A DNA stretch of 64,000 bases from Ricinus communis (Eukaryota; Streptophyta; Magnoliopsida; Malpighiales; Euphorbiaceae). A program made the position numbers and the translations under genes. Shown in pieces: positions 41,729 through 56,823 of this stretch; the stretch's first letter is position 1, and the number at the start of each line of letters is the position of its first letter. The notes under the pieces were generated by a model. It saw only the letters and a program-made list of their open reading frames with translations, was not told where the DNA came from and searched no databases. The stretch lies in assembly GCF_019578655.1 (NCBI RefSeq), contig NC_063264.1:3968001-4032000 (forward strand), in the 5' to 3' direction.

Positions 41729-44709
41729 ATGTTAAAACCTGTAGCTTCTGGGCTGCTGATGCTCTCTTTACTCCTGATATCAGTATCTGCAAATGACAAT
41801 GGCTTTTCGCGATGTAATTGTGATGATGAGGGCAGTTTATGGAGCATAGAGAGCATTCTAGATTGCCAAAAAGTGAGCGATTTCTTGATTGCTGTGGCAT
41901 ATTTTTCGATCCCTATTGAGCTGTTATACTTTGTTAGCTGCTCAAATGTCCCCTTCAAATGGGTCCTCTTTGAGTTCATTGCCTTCATTGTCCTTTGTGG
42001 ATTGACCCATTTGCTCAATGGCTGGACCTATGGTCCTCATCAATTTCAACTCATGCTTGCTCTCACGGTCTTCAAGATCTTAACTGCTCTGGTTTCATGT
42101 GCCACTGCTATTACTCTCTTCACTCTCATTCCTTTGCTTCTTAAAGTGAAGGTAAGGGAATTTATGTTGAAGAAAAAGGCATGGGATCTTGGCCGTGAGG
42201 TTGGGATTATAATGAAGCAGAAAGAAGCTGGATTGCATGTTCGAATGCTTACTCAAGAGATTAGGAAATCACTTGATAGGCATACAATTCTATATACGAC
42301 TCTCGTTGAGCTATCTAAGACATTGGGCTTGCAGAATTGTGCAGTGTGGATGCCGAATGAGATTAGAACGGAGATGCATTTAACCCATGAATTAAATGGG
42401 GGAAATTATTCAAGCATGGATAATTGTTCAATACCAATTACTGATCCTGATGTTGTTAGGATTAAAGGGAGTGATGGAGTGAGCATACTTAGCCCTGATT
42501 CAGCACTTGCTGCTGGGAGCAGTGGAGACTCTGGTTCGCCAGGACCTGTTGCTGCAATTCGGATGCCAATGCTTCGCGTTTGCAATTTTAAAGGGGGAAC
42601 TCCTGAGATAATTCAGGCTTGTTATGCGGTATTGGTACTCGTTCTTCCAGGAGGTGAGCCTAGATCCTGGACCAACCAGGAATTAGGGATAATAAAAGTG
42701 GTAGCTGATCAGGTGGCTGTGGCTCTTTCCCATGCTGCAGTCCTAGAAGAGTCTCAACTTATGAGGGAGAAGTTGGAGGAACAAAACCGGGCATTGCAAC
42801 AAGCAAAAATGAACGCAATGATGGCAAGTCAGGCTAGGACAGCGTTTCAGAAGGTAATGAGTGATGGGATGAAGAGACCCATGCACTCTATTTTAGGTTT
42901 GATTTCAATGATGCAGGATGGGAATTTAAATACTGAGCAACGGATTCTTGTCGATGCAATGATGAAGACTAGCAATGTGCTATCGACATTAATAAATGAT
43001 GTAATGGAAATTTCAACAAAAGATAGTGGAAGGTTTCCTTTGGAGGTGAGATCATTCCATTTACATGCCACAATTAAAGAAGCAGCGTGTCTTGCCAGGT
43101 GTTTATGTGTTTATAGGGGATTTGGTTTTTCAATTGAGGTCGACAAGTGCTTGCCTGATAATGTAATGGGTGATGAGAGGAGGGTGTTTCAAGTGATTTT
43201 GCATATGGTTGGCAACCTGTTGGATGGCAATGACAAAAGAGGGTCTGTTGTACTTCGGGTTCTTGTGGAGAATGGAAGCCAGGAAAGGAATGATCATAAA
43301 TGGGCAGCCTGGAGACATAACACTCCTGATGGTGATGTTTATATCAGATTTGAAATCATAGTGCAGAATGATTGTTCTGATTCAGAGGGCTCAAGAACTG
43401 CTATGCAGGTGGGTGGTAGGAGGTATACCAGTGACGGAGTTGACGAGGGCTTGAGCTTCAGTGTTTGCAAAAAGCTGGTCCAGGTAAGAATTTAAGTTTC
43501 TGCGAGTCTCGTAAATGCACAACCATCATCTGGTAGCAGATTTTCATTTCTGTCTAAGATGTTGGTCATGATTTAGAGATGCAGATCGAATAATTAATTA
43601 ACATGTAGTTGAATCTTTATCTCTAATATATTAGTCTTTGGATGCGCATTTTATTTGACGTGAAAAACTTTGCTTTGTTTGGAATGAAGTAATTGATGGT
43701 AATCAATATGCTTCCACCGCAATTAGCTCCTGATAAGTACATATTCATTGTGCATAATTTCCTTTGTATAGAGTGACACCTAGGATTTTCTTGCATTGCA
43801 TTTTCGTTGAATCTTGGTCATTATTTCTGTGTTAGAGATAATGCTTGTTATTTCCAGTGGACAATTTTTCCTGCATAATAAACTTTTGGGCGTTGATGTT
43901 TGTGGATTTTGGTGTTGCCAGCATGTCTTCAACAATGATTCATATCATATTTGTTTTGATTGCATTGAGGGCCTTGAAATGTAAAACCTGGAATTCTGTT
44001 TACCTGTCAATATTATGGCACAAACCATATACTTCTAGTTAGTTAATTTTCTGTTTGTTTCTTCTTTTTCTATTTTGGTTGACACCATTGAAGCTATAAG
44101 AGTGCTCTATAAGTAGTCGATGCATTTAGTTTCTTATCGATTTTGTTTCTAATCTTCTGTCATTGGCAGTTAATGCATGGGAAGATCTGGGTGGTCCCCA
44201 ACTCTCAAGGTATTCCTCAAAGCATGGGGTTAGTCCTTCGGTTTCAACTCAGGCCATCTATTTCCATAGCCATCTCTGAATCTGGAGAATCTTCAGATCA
44301 TCCACATTCCAACTCTCTTCTTAGAGGCCTGCAAGTTCTGTTAGCCGATGCAGATGATGTGAATAGAGCTGTAACCCGGAAACTGCTTGAGAAGCTAGGT
44401 TGCTGTGTTGTTACTGTTTCATCTGGCTTTGAATGTCTTAGTGCTGTTGGCCCGGCTACATCCTTCCAAATTGTTCTTTTAGATCTTCAAATGCCCGAGT
44501 TGGATGGATTTGAAGTTGCATCAAGAATTAGGAAGTTCCGAAGCCGAAGTTGGCCATTGATTGTTGCCCTGACAGCATGTGCTGATGAAGATGTGTGGGA
44601 AAGATGTGTGCAGATTGGAATGAATGGCGTCATTCAGAAACCAATCTTGTTGCAAGGAATTGCCAATGAGCTTCGAAGAGTCCTCGTGCAGGCAAACAAG
44701 GTCATCTGA
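41729..44709 (+). CDS. ETR2: Subfamily II ethylene receptor, ETR2-type
   Basis: Ethylene receptor of the ER membrane and negative regulator of ethylene signalling. Exons 41729-43483 and 44170-44709 (intron phase 0, GTAAGA..GGCAG) give 764 residues, close to Arabidopsis ETR2. The first ATG is at 41729; a TTG three codons earlier is not a start. Residues 1-22 are a signal-peptide-like segment. RCNCDDEG (28-35) holds the disulfide cysteines, then come three membrane helices with the copper/ethylene ligands C90 and H94 (VLCGLTHLL). A GAF region, coiled-coil linker and degenerate histidine-kinase domain follow: PMHSILGL is present, the N-box has His instead of Asn (VILHMVGN), and no DxGxG box is seen. 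The receiver domain (about 638-756) has D645, phospho-acceptor D690 ([12 protein letters not shown]), T720 and K742. The extra N-terminal segment, degenerate kinase and receiver together indicate ETR2 rather than ETR1, ERS or EIN4. The neighbouring URO- and SUP-like genes agree with this. Confidence 0.95.
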
Positions 44710-45816
44710 TGACGTTCTGTAAGTTGCACAATTGGCCTTGATTTCTCCCAAAGTGGTTCCTGGGTCTTGGTAGAATAACACACCAGCGCAAATGACCCTG
44801 AAAACTCCCACCAAGCTTCTAGCATAGAAATGTTTACATATACAACCTTTACAGTCACAATGGTATACAAAAAGTAGCTTCTTTCATTTTCAAAAATTTG
44901 TTCAAAATCCCCTCCTCTATAATTGTCCACAAAGTTGCATATCTAGCTTATATCAAATATTCTAATTGTCTTTAACAATACTTGAGGGAACAAACCATGT
45001 TTCTGATACGAATGTCCCAGAGGAACACAGATAGACATCCTGTAGAATTAGAGAACAATGATGTAGAGATTAAAAACCTTGCCATTTCAAAATTTTGCTT
45101 CCCTATGCGTGATTATTGTTTTAGTTTCTACTGCTTCTTTCACTGATACAAGCTCTTATTAGGAAATGCCGAAATCATATAGAAAGTGGTTTTTAGCTTG
45201 GATTAGTGTGTTAGGAAATTGCAAGTTGTTTCGGTCTGCTGTAATGTAATACCACAAGCACGGGGAAGATGCAGGAAAACTCTCTTTATAATTATACTCT
45301 TTGATTTTATTATTTTTCTTGCAAGTAGTATAAAAGTAAAAGTATGTCTTATCTTAATTCATCAGTATCGTATCTTAAAACTAAACTGAGAATAGAGATT
45401 GGTGGTGGATATAACTTTTATTTGTTAAAGATATTAGATTAAGAAAGGAAATATCCGTGCGACAGAGTTATTACGTGTCCGCAGTGTGGTAATAACTATA
45501 AAGCTAATACACATATTTTATATCTTTGATGTAGTATGGTATGCTATGTTTTCTTTTTACGTATTATGTAGATTATTAAATGTTTTATTAGAGTTATATA
45601 TTTCTAAAAATAATACGAATGGTTGAATCCGGTATGCCATCGAACGTGAACCAGCCGCATACATGGCTGGCGTTTGACGTCGTTGTTGGAAATGAATGAT
45701 GGCATGCATTATTAAGTCCACATTCTGCACATTGGAGTTTCCTAAAAGGGCAGACACAGGAACATATCAGAATTTAGGAACATTAAAAAATATGAGTCAA
45801 GGAAGAATATATATAT

Positions 45817-45860
<44 letters not shown>

Positions 45861-48800
45861 TCTTATTATTATTATTATTATTATGTATCAGGCCGAAATA
45901 CAATTGTTTAGTTAAACCATGCATGAATCTCAAGGCGCACGTAGACACATTTTGGATCAAATATCATATATGGACCAAGTGGAATAGTGGACCCATCTCA
46001 AGCATTTGTTTTATTTTTATTATTAATAAAACCTTGATTTAATATTCCATGAAGAGAGTGATAATCAAGTCTATATATGTATTTTGGCAACTTAATGGAC
46101 GAATAAACATATGTTAACTACCATTAGTTATGCAGGCCTAAGATTTTGGCCTATTTGCATCATATATAAATATATATATATATTTATATATATATATATA
46201 TATATATTTATGTCTTGATTGTAGGACTTGACGTTAGATCCTCTATTTCGAATGTTGACTAAATCCCACATAGAGAAGGAATAAAACTAAACTAAACTAA
46301 AGCAAAAAATTAAAATAGTTGTTAGGCCATGGCTTTTAACCCATCAATTTCTAGAGTAAAACTTTATGTCTAGGGAAGTGGCATTAGGTGGTGGCTCATC
46401 GAGAATCAATTATTAGGTAAAGCTTTCTAGGTTAAGGTTGGTGATGAGTTACCCTTTGTCACCATTATTTTATGGGGATATTATTACAACACATTATCTA
46501 CTATGTTTTCATCATAATTTTTTTTTAAAAGTCTAATAGACATATTTTTATTATTTAAAATTAATAAATATCCATCAGTATATAAATAAAAATATACATC
46601 AAATCCATCCGATCTTCCTTCAAAATTCTGTTCTCAATTCCAAATCCTCATAAATTACCATGGTTCAAATTGCAAGTGGATCTCTTTCCTCTTCTGCCAC
46701 TTCAAGAATTCCATTCATGTCCTCCGAATTAATATAATGAATTCAATCTCATTACTTTCCGATAAATAGAAAAGACTAGTTTGATAAATATCTTGTAGTT
46801 GATTTTCTATTCTCTTAAGAGGCATTGTCAATGAGTGGTGTCTCGAGCAAACCAGCATGAATCATGATATTGCATATGGTAATATATATTATAAAAATTG
46901 TAGGATCGAGAACTTAGTCAAGGAAAGGATGGGCCTCAATCCTTAATTAATGTCTACATAAAATTATATAGAATATGCGTTGTTCTATAAAAAGTCCTGT
47001 GGCAGGGGGTCTGTATCCTAAATTTAATATTCACTTCAAAGTTTGTCTTCTTGCCTTTCTTTCATATAATTATTTTGGATAACATGAACTGGATATAAAT
47101 AATATACTCTTATACCAACTTGAGCATGCATATATACTGTGATAAGGACACAGGAGGTAGAGAGATGGGCAAGTATTTTATGTCAACTTGGTATATTTAT
47201 ATAGTTTAATGTATCCAAGGAAGAGTGGAAACATGTTGTGTGTCAAAGGGCTATGTATGCAGGTTTTTTAAAATTTTAAAATCTAAGATTTGTACTTGAA
47301 TTTCATTTTCTCTTTTTTCTTTTCATTGGAAGATGCACTCCTACTACATTATTTTTATAATTATAATCACTTAAAAATGGAAAGCAGCTCTATCCCCAAT
47401 TATAAGCTTTTGGGCAGTGAGGATTTTGAGTAAATATGAATTTACCCAATTGAGTATTTGGATTTTGCTGTTGGCTTAATAGAATATTAACAACATACTT
47501 TAACTAACATGATAACTAGTGGGATAGGTCATGGTTTCAAGGAAAGTAGGCAAAGATTGCACTTCCTCTTCCCTAAGTAGCAATGTTCGTTTTGTATGTA
47601 GTTAAAAGTACATGTGTCAAATACTTTGTTATAATTAATCAATTAAAAAACAGATACAGACTATCAAACTATCAATTATTATGAGATCACCTAGAAGATT
47701 GCTTAATTCTTTTGTAACAATTAAACTGAAATAAATTATTATAATCTCTTACAAACAAGAGCAATAAAAACCATAAAAGAAATAACTACCCAATCCATTA
47801 TCTATAGAAGTTGAGTGAATAAAAGAATATTAGAGTCCCAATAAATAAATTTAGACTTGGGTCTAATTAATACTAAAATAATTAAAATTAATACAAGCTG
47901 AAGGCACTCAATTTCATTGCTTGATTTAGCATCAGTGTTAGTGCTAATAAATTATAGCCCTTCTTTGCAAGTTTTTCAAAAAGTATTTACATTGAGAAGA
48001 GTGTATGTATGTGCATAATTTGATCATTATATTCAAACTTGGCTGAGCAAAGTTGCTCCAAGTGCAAAACCCACCAAATGTATCTTATTATTCGATATGT
48101 ATTCCCACTAGCAAGTCATGTATCTTCCTCTTCCAGTCCAAAGATGCTTTTTAGAAAAATAATAATTCCATCATCCAAAAATCAATAATTAAAATAGATA
48201 AATAAAATTCTTGAGACAATCTAATAAATGACTTTTTTTTTTAATATTGTCCACTTTAAATAAGGAACAAAAAGGCAAAAAACCTAATGATTAATTTTCA
48301 CCATATCACATGAAAATTTATCATTCTGACTTCTGATGAACATAAAAGTTTTTATTTAGAAACGAAAAAAAAAGACTTATAATTTAGATTAAAGGATATT
48401 TAAGGTTGATACGTGCCATTGATTCAACCTTTTTAAATGATATATTTAAGTGTACAGGATCATGCTTTTCGTTCATTTAGTCCTGCTTCTATAATTATGC
48501 ACTTTTCCCTTAGTGCTAATTTCTTTGGATTATATTATCTCTCTCTTTCTAAGGTCCATTAGACAGACAAGAAAGTTTAGAATTGACCCTTGTAGATATA
48601 AATCTCTAATCCCATTAACCTATTTATTTATTTTATTTAAAAGTAAGAAAGTTCAGAAGATAACAAAATGAAAGTTTTATTATTATTATTATTATAAGAA
48701 AATGTTCCAATTTATATAGTAATCAAAATGGGACGTAATTTTTTATTTTATGGTGCAACTGATGACTAAAGTGGCTATAAATTTTCTTTTCTTTCTTCTC

Positions 48801-51800
48801 AAGTGTGGTATTCTGTTTCTGGTGGAGACAGGCCCAACAAAAAAAGAAAAAGAAATTGGCCCAGGAATTCTGTGATTGGGCTTTCAATCCTGCAGCTCGG
48901 CTTACAGAAGATTCTATTTTACAATTGGAACCCAAGTGTAGGATGATGCTACAACCTCCAAATACAAGCTCCAATTGGAGCTACACAAGTCATGTGACAT
49001 GCTACAATTTATTATTAAAAAAGTTTGACGAGGTATGGACGTGTGGCTTAGAAGTGGTCTCACCCTTTTAGTAATTAGGATTGAATAGAGATGAGAAAGC
49101 TAAGGTATCTGTTCAAGTTTATGGATAGTTTTTGGTAATATAAATAGAGGGGTTACTTAGCAATGCCTTGATTGAGTTTTAAATTGAGGCCCCCTAATAT
49201 ATCTTCTTGGTTGTGCGACTTTGTCTTTCTCTGCCTCAAACATGGAGACATTGAAGATGGAGATACCCCGTCTATAGTAAAAAGAAAAAGAGATGAGTTT
49301 GGATTTACAGATCAGAGGCCTCTAACCCAATGACCTTCCCGGGCCTCTAACCCCTGGCCTGGTGATGTTCGAATGCATAAGCCAGAGAACACAGATGATT
49401 ATAAAATATATGCTCAACGCTCATTATTTTTCACAATTTAGAATTTTTAATTGAAGAGGTCGATTAAGGGTGTTCGGTATGATTTGGTGAATCACAGTCA
49501 GAATCAGCGCCTAAATAATCCACTTAACTCAATTCACACGTTTACATCATGCCAAGTAACAGCATAGCTTTATTTATTAACCCCAAGCTCAATTATTAAC
49601 ATCAACGATCCAATAATGCGTTATTGCCTCTATTGTACAGACACAGATATCCCATAATTTTTTGAAATAGAATAATAAATGTAGCCATCCAAACACGGCA
49701 CTAATTTACTCTGTTAAGTATAGTCTCTTAATGAATCACGTCCAGTTGCCAAAAAGAAAAGCATAAATAGAGAAGCGAGGGAAGTAAGAGTCAATCCAAT
49801 AGGAATTATGTGGTAGTAAAAAAGTAAAAATTTGCTTATTCTCCCAAATCTTCTCAGTCCATATGCATTTACAAGGCAATTACCATTCAATGCAATTAAT
49901 TAAACGTCTATGATTAATTAAAGTAATCAAAAAATAGCTAGCAAGTTGACCGAACACAACCATGATTTCCCCAAAATCCAATGTTGTAGCCATATAAAAC
50001 AAGGAAATGAATCTATTATATTTTATACTGCATGTTGCTTCCAAATCTAAGGTTTAAATCACATAATAGTTAAATATTATCCAGCCGGCATTGATTTAGA
50101 CTTATTCGCTGTCCATATTTGCTTGGAGAGGAATTCAAAATGATGTGCTGTTTTTAATTGCATTATTATTCTTGTTATTTAAAAGAGTAAATGGTTTCAC
50201 TATCAACTAATTAGGAAGATTAAAGTCTTGGGTTCATGGCAGAAATCTGGAAATTTGTGTGCGTTCACAAGGGTGGTGATTTTAAATTTAAGTTTTGCAA
50301 TGCTTTTTCTCACAAATTGCAATACATTAGTAAGTCGAGGTTAATTTTCAAAAGGTTAATTAATTACTATGAAATTAAATACCGAGTCAAAACAATGAAA
50401 TTAGTTACTAATTAAATAATAATATGAAATCAAAATTCCAAGTACGTACTCAGCAGTTCAAATACACCTATCAATGCGTGTGCCAACGAGTTTGATTTTT
50501 CTAATGAAAATGAAAAATAGATTAGGTTAATAATCTATAATTAAATAGAAGATACTCCTGAATTTACATCAAAAGATTTATATAATCTAATTCTAGAAAT
50601 TAAATTTGATGAATAAAACCAAACACAATCACAAATGTTTTATAAGAAAATATTGTTTGTGTAGGGTTCGAGAGAATATGCTAAAAGAAATAAAAACAAA
50701 AGAAGGCAAATAGAGGAAAGAGACAAAAACATATGTCCCCCGCATTTGACGGGAGGGAAGGAAAACCGGAGGAAATGTCCAACACACAGACACCGCTCAA
50801 CTCATGGCAGATCAGATTGACCAGTCAAATCCATCCATTTTTGGAAAGCTTTCAAGGTTTTTCTTTTATTTCCCTTACTTGGATTCCTTTTTCCTTCTCT
50901 TCCTTTTCTTTTTTCTCTCTCTCTTTACGCATCTCAACATCGACGAGCCATTGTAATGCATTTTTTATATTTTTATATTTTAAAAAGCGATATGGTAAAA
51001 TGACATTTAAATATTTTTTATTTTATTTTATAAATATAGAATAGAAGGCCAATTTGATTTTATATATGGAGAATTAAATTTTAATTTTTATTCTATATCT
51101 AATTAATACACTACAAATTTTTATATATTTAATTTAATTGATCTTCATATTTTTTATTTTGTTATTGTAAAAATTAAAAAAATTAAAAAATTAAATATTT
51201 ATAGAAATAAAAGCAAGATAAAGCATAAAACATAAAGAGTTTATTGAATTTAAATAAAATATTTTTTTCTTTATATTTGAATATTTCTAAAGATGTTATT
51301 TATTATAAAATCATAATTTTCAAAATAAAAAGTACAATTAAAAATATTCTAAAAACATCCTAACAAGCATAACAATACTTTCTAAATGTTTTTTTTTATT
51401 AAATTATAAATAGTTAACTCTCTAGTTTAATTTATCTTTAAACGTGTGTATTCTATCGGTATACTCTATTTTACTCGTTAGTTAATTTTTCAAGAAATGG
51501 ATAGAAAAGGACAATGTGACTTTTAAAAAAAATAAAACAAAGAGTAAGAAAGAAAAATAACAAAATATATTTACGAATTATTCAAAAACTATTTTTTCTC
51601 TTCTTAAATTTAAAAAAAGAGAATATGCAGCTTTTAAAATATTTTAAAAAGATATAATAAATTAGAGAGTTTTTTGGAATCTAACTTTTATATATACTCA
51701 TATAATAAAAAATGAATATGATTTAAGAGTTTGTTACGGATACTCTTAGCTTATTTAATTTTCTTCTAATTATTCTTGACATCCTCTTCATGGTTTACAA

Positions 51801-54800
51801 CGTTATTAATAAAACGATACTATTTTAATAAAATCGTGCTGTTAGCTCAAGAAAGCATCTTTGTATTACAGTTTGAGCTAATATAATCAAGGAAGCCCTT
51901 GATTAGTGGGTTTAAGAGAACAACTTCAATTGGAAAACAAAACCAATTGGGTCTTTTAGGATTTTCTTTTAAAACTTAAATAGATCTTAAAAAACTTATT
52001 CTTACTTCTCTAAATCATATATATAGGCGCATGATTTTTGGATATATAACTAAACATAAATGTAGTTGATATAATTAGATAAATACGTACCTTAGAATTA
52101 ACATAACATGAAACATAAATTTATCACACTTTCAAACGCGATTCATACATATTGAATCAATTATATTGTTACAAAAAAAGAAAAAGAAAAAGATTTAAAG
52201 GACTGATTTGCATTATTGATTAAAAGAAAGTTATGCTTCTTTTGGTCGATTACATCCTGTTAATATACATAAATGTTTTTGTAATCACATGCAACAATAC
52301 TGTACTGCAGACCCTTATTTTTATCCTTTTTCTAGCAAGCCAATTCCGAGTTTCCAACTATTAACTCTAATAAAAAGAACGGTTGGATTGAGTAATTTAG
52401 CTTAAGAGTTTTTCCTTTTTCTTTTTTGATAAGTAAATTTCTTTCATTAATAAAGATGAAGAGAATTTAAAACCAACTTGTGCTCTTTGAACAAGTTGAT
52501 GAAAAGCTCCTCCCTAGAAGCTAAGCAAAGAAAACAAGCTTAAACAGATCTCAAGCTAGAGTTAACTAGAGTTTATGTACTAATCCATAACCATCAAGCA
52601 TTGCTTTCTCTCTCAAATCTAGAGACACATGCCCCTAGTTTTCAGAATCTTTTTTATTTTTTTTTATTTCTTGGAGATTTAATAAGTCATGAATTATACA
52701 ATAAGAGATAATCATCGTTTTACACTCATCACAATGGATAAGAGATAATTATCGTCTTACACTCATCATAAAAGTGATAAAATCGCATAAATATTGATAA
52801 ATAGTGATGAAAAAAGTAGAACAATCAAATTCTCATAAATAAAACACAAGCCAAATTCCTCATTAATTAACAATTCTCAGATATTTAATCTTGGTCCTAT
52901 GTGATTGTTGATTAATACAATTTGTAGTTGATAGTTTATCGGAACCGTCAAAATTAGAAGTTGTACTATATGCAGCTAGAAGAACAGCACAACTTGTTTT
53001 TCTACTCTTCTTTTTCATTTTTCTTGTGAGAATCATGAAATTACCCTGAAGTTATGATTTTCATAATATAATAACATATCACCAGTGGAATTATACGACT
53101 AAAATCTAAGTAGAAAGGATCGCACGAATTCATACAGAATTTGAAAACAAAAAGAATAGAAAAATGGAGAAATCATAATATGTGTTTTGTTACAGTTAAA
53201 ATGCATGATCAATCAGAACTCTATATTTTCTTTTAATATTTATTTTGTCTATTTTCAATAAAGTTAACTATATTGGCTTGTGGGAAACATGTCTATACAT
53301 AGTAATTCCTTTAAATTTTAAATTATATATCAGTAATGGAAAAAACTATTTGCAGAATGTGCTGAATATGGTGTAATTTAATTATATTTTATATAGTATC
53401 TGTAGATTTAAAAAGATATCAATCATAAAATAATCTACTCTCATCGAAAAATAATAATAATAATAATAATAATAACACACATTACAATTACAAGGCAGGT
53501 TAATCATTTATTCAAAAGGGAATGGAGGAAAACAATGGGTAAATATAATAGTTGAATTCTAAAGGTCTTTCTATATCAAAAACTGAGAATTTCTAAATAA
53601 AATATGGGAGGCTGTGCATTGTGATTGATTGCAGCATGTATTATTTATAGGGAATTGTATAATGTCTTATATACTCAACACCAGTTTTTAAAATCTGAAG
53701 AGCATTTCAGCAAGAGCCGTCTACTATATTTTATTATACTTTAACTTCTGTTGCCTGGTTCTGTGAAAATCTATAGGATTATAATCTTTGAATTTATTTT
53801 GAGACCCATTCATTTTAGTGTTCATTAGCTACAATCTCTTAAGATTTAAAACTATGACTATATATTGCTTGATTATCACGTACTTTGATCTTAGGAAGTT
53901 TGAGATTAAGCTTCTTTTACTGAAATGGGGCATGTATTAGCTTAGCTGCCTAAGTTAGACGTGATGATTAGGTTGTCTAAGATGTGCATACCCAATACAT
54001 ATTGTCTGTATGCGCAAGGGATTTCGAGATCAAGAAGAAGAACTTGATTCCACCAAATTCTAGGGTTTTGTTTAATTAGTTGAAATATCGAGCTGCCTAG
54101 CTAGCTACAAAAATTATCTTACTTCAGCTAGTTCATCTACCTGTTGTCAAGTTGCCTTAAATTTTCTGCCTTTCTAGAAAATTAACCCTAATGAAATTGA
54201 ATGGTTTTTTCAAAAAATTAGGCTAAATTGCACCGTCGGATCAAAGAAAATGACGTCCATTCTATGAGAAAGACACGGATCAAATCATATATATAAAAAT
54301 ATAATGGGACTTAAAATAAAAGCTACCATGTTCTTGAATTTCTCTTGGATGATGTCTGTTGCTTTGCCCCCACCACACAAGTTTAGTAAATCTTCTATTC
54401 ACTTTAATATAATTGTTTGCTTTAATGGGTGGTCTACATTTCATTAATGCGGAGTTAGTGGATTCTCTTTCAAACTATTTGTTTGATAAAACAGCTTCTC
54501 ACTATCTCAAATGATAGCTAAGTAGTTGTGGATACACAAGTGGCTAGGCAGCACTTGGAAGAAAAGGGCGAATATATTTGTTTTTATTGGTCTTTAGAGA
54601 ATGATTATTTTAATTAGAGTGACAATAATTATTGAACAAAAGGAGGGGTCCATCATTTTTTTCAACTTTAGCCTTGGGATGTTGCATATATACAATTTCC
54701 TAATAATTTTTTAATTAAGATTTATTAACCATGACACGTGAATCCATGTGAAGAGGGTCCCTTGTGTTGCATATTTAACTCAGAGATCCTTTGAGTGTGA

Positions 54801-56788
54801 GTAGAAAATCAACTTAAAAGAGTTAATTTTATTTTATGGATAGATTACTTTGAGTGAATTGATGCATAAAGTTCTGCTCAATTTTTTGTAGGATCGGATG
54901 ATGCTAAGCTAGTTAATTAGAAGATGTTAAGCATATTTTTATTAACTATAATATATTGATGAAGTTAAAGATTTAATTCTCTAATCAACTTCCTCTAATA
55001 TGATATAATGATTTTGTTATTTTAATCGAATTGAATTTGAAAAAACAAGCCAATTTAGAATATTGCATGTGGTTTATGTGATTTGTTTGGTGATTAAATA
55101 ATGATCCCTTTATAATAAACAAAACTATGTGATTAAATAAATGTCTAGCACCACCTCAAGACGTAGCAAATTGAGATGAACAAGATGTAAGCATGCTAGA
55201 TAAAAAGAAAATGATATACAATGTTATTATAATTGCCTATAAAAACATGCTATTATAATTTCCTTTTCGAGCATGGAGATTTATTCTTTTGTGAGGTTAA
55301 GGTAATAAGAAAATGTTTTTCATTCCAAGTGCAACAGAAATAAACCTGAGCTTGAAGTTTCCTCACATAGGCATCTTTCTAGTGGATAATTGATAAAACT
55401 GAAAAAAAAAAAAAAGAGAAAAGAAAAGAAGCCTTTAGCTATCATCAACAAAATATATATATATATATATATATATAGCACCCTCCAAGGCTTGTTAATT
55501 TGATTAACTTGCTCAATAAAAAGCCATAACGCTTTATTTTATTTGATTGAAATTTATTAATAAATTTATTCTATTTATAAATAAATTTTATATTTAATAC
55601 ATATTTAATAATAATTATAAATTAAATTCAAATAGAATAAATATTGTATCGAAATAACATAAAATTAAATTAAATTATTTAAAAAATTGTACGAATAATT
55701 TGAACAATATATAGAATGAGTAGGAAACTGTTTTTTTTTTTCTTTTATAAAAATATTAAAAAATTAAATCAATTTGGGAAGTGTGGCAAAGGCATAAGAT
55801 TTAGGATTGGATTACAAATCATCCAGAGAGACAAAATAATAATCAAGATTGGCAATAAGAAGACAGAAGAAAGTTGAGATCCTTTTCTTGAACTGCATCT
55901 CTTGGAGATGATGAAAGAAGAAAAAAAGAAAAAAAGAAAAAAGAAAAAAGAAAGTAGTGGATGGGGGTGGAACAGATATACACACACACACACATCGAAT
56001 GTAGGTTTCTTTCCCTTTTCTCTGACTTTGAGTTATTCCTTTGTTAATTACTAATTAAAGATAATATTCTGTTGGACGATATATGCCACACCATCAATTC
56101 TTAGTAATATTCAATTAATTAACTCTCTTCACCACACTTTATGCTTTTGTAAAAAGAGTTATGTGAAAAACTATACTAATTATTTTAATTAGTTTATTTA
56201 AAACTGATTTAATTAATTGTAAATTCCACCATTCAAGTGATGAGTTAAATATTTAATTTTTTCTATACAAAAAAATATTTATATTTTTTACGTCATACAA
56301 AATGAACTGTATAAAAAAGTGTTTGAAATTATCAAACTTAAAGAACAATGTACCTCACACGGAAAATTAATTGGTCTAGTCATCTTATTAACATTATTAA
56401 GTGACAAGACATTGGCTATATACAATTGGCCTTATCTTCCATCGTTTATGATAAAATATTGTGGGACGTTTGTCATTGAAATGTCTAATAAATAAACCAT
56501 GAATATACCCCAAAAACAAAAATCCATATACCGCCATAAGCTATGTCGGACCAAGTAATCAATTTAAAGAATCATATAATATTAGAACAAATTATTTCAA
56601 GATAAAACAAGTCAACCTTCACAGAGACGGGCGATGAGGAACTCGAAAAGGGGCATGAATTATATAGCTAGATATCCTTAGATCCCGGAACATTGCATAT
56701 GCTCATGACCTTTGTCATAACTAAAACCAAGGTTCTGAAATTAAATTGTTAATCTTTCCGAAAAAAATTGTCTGGCTGAATCAAATAG

Positions 56789-56823
<35 letters not shown>
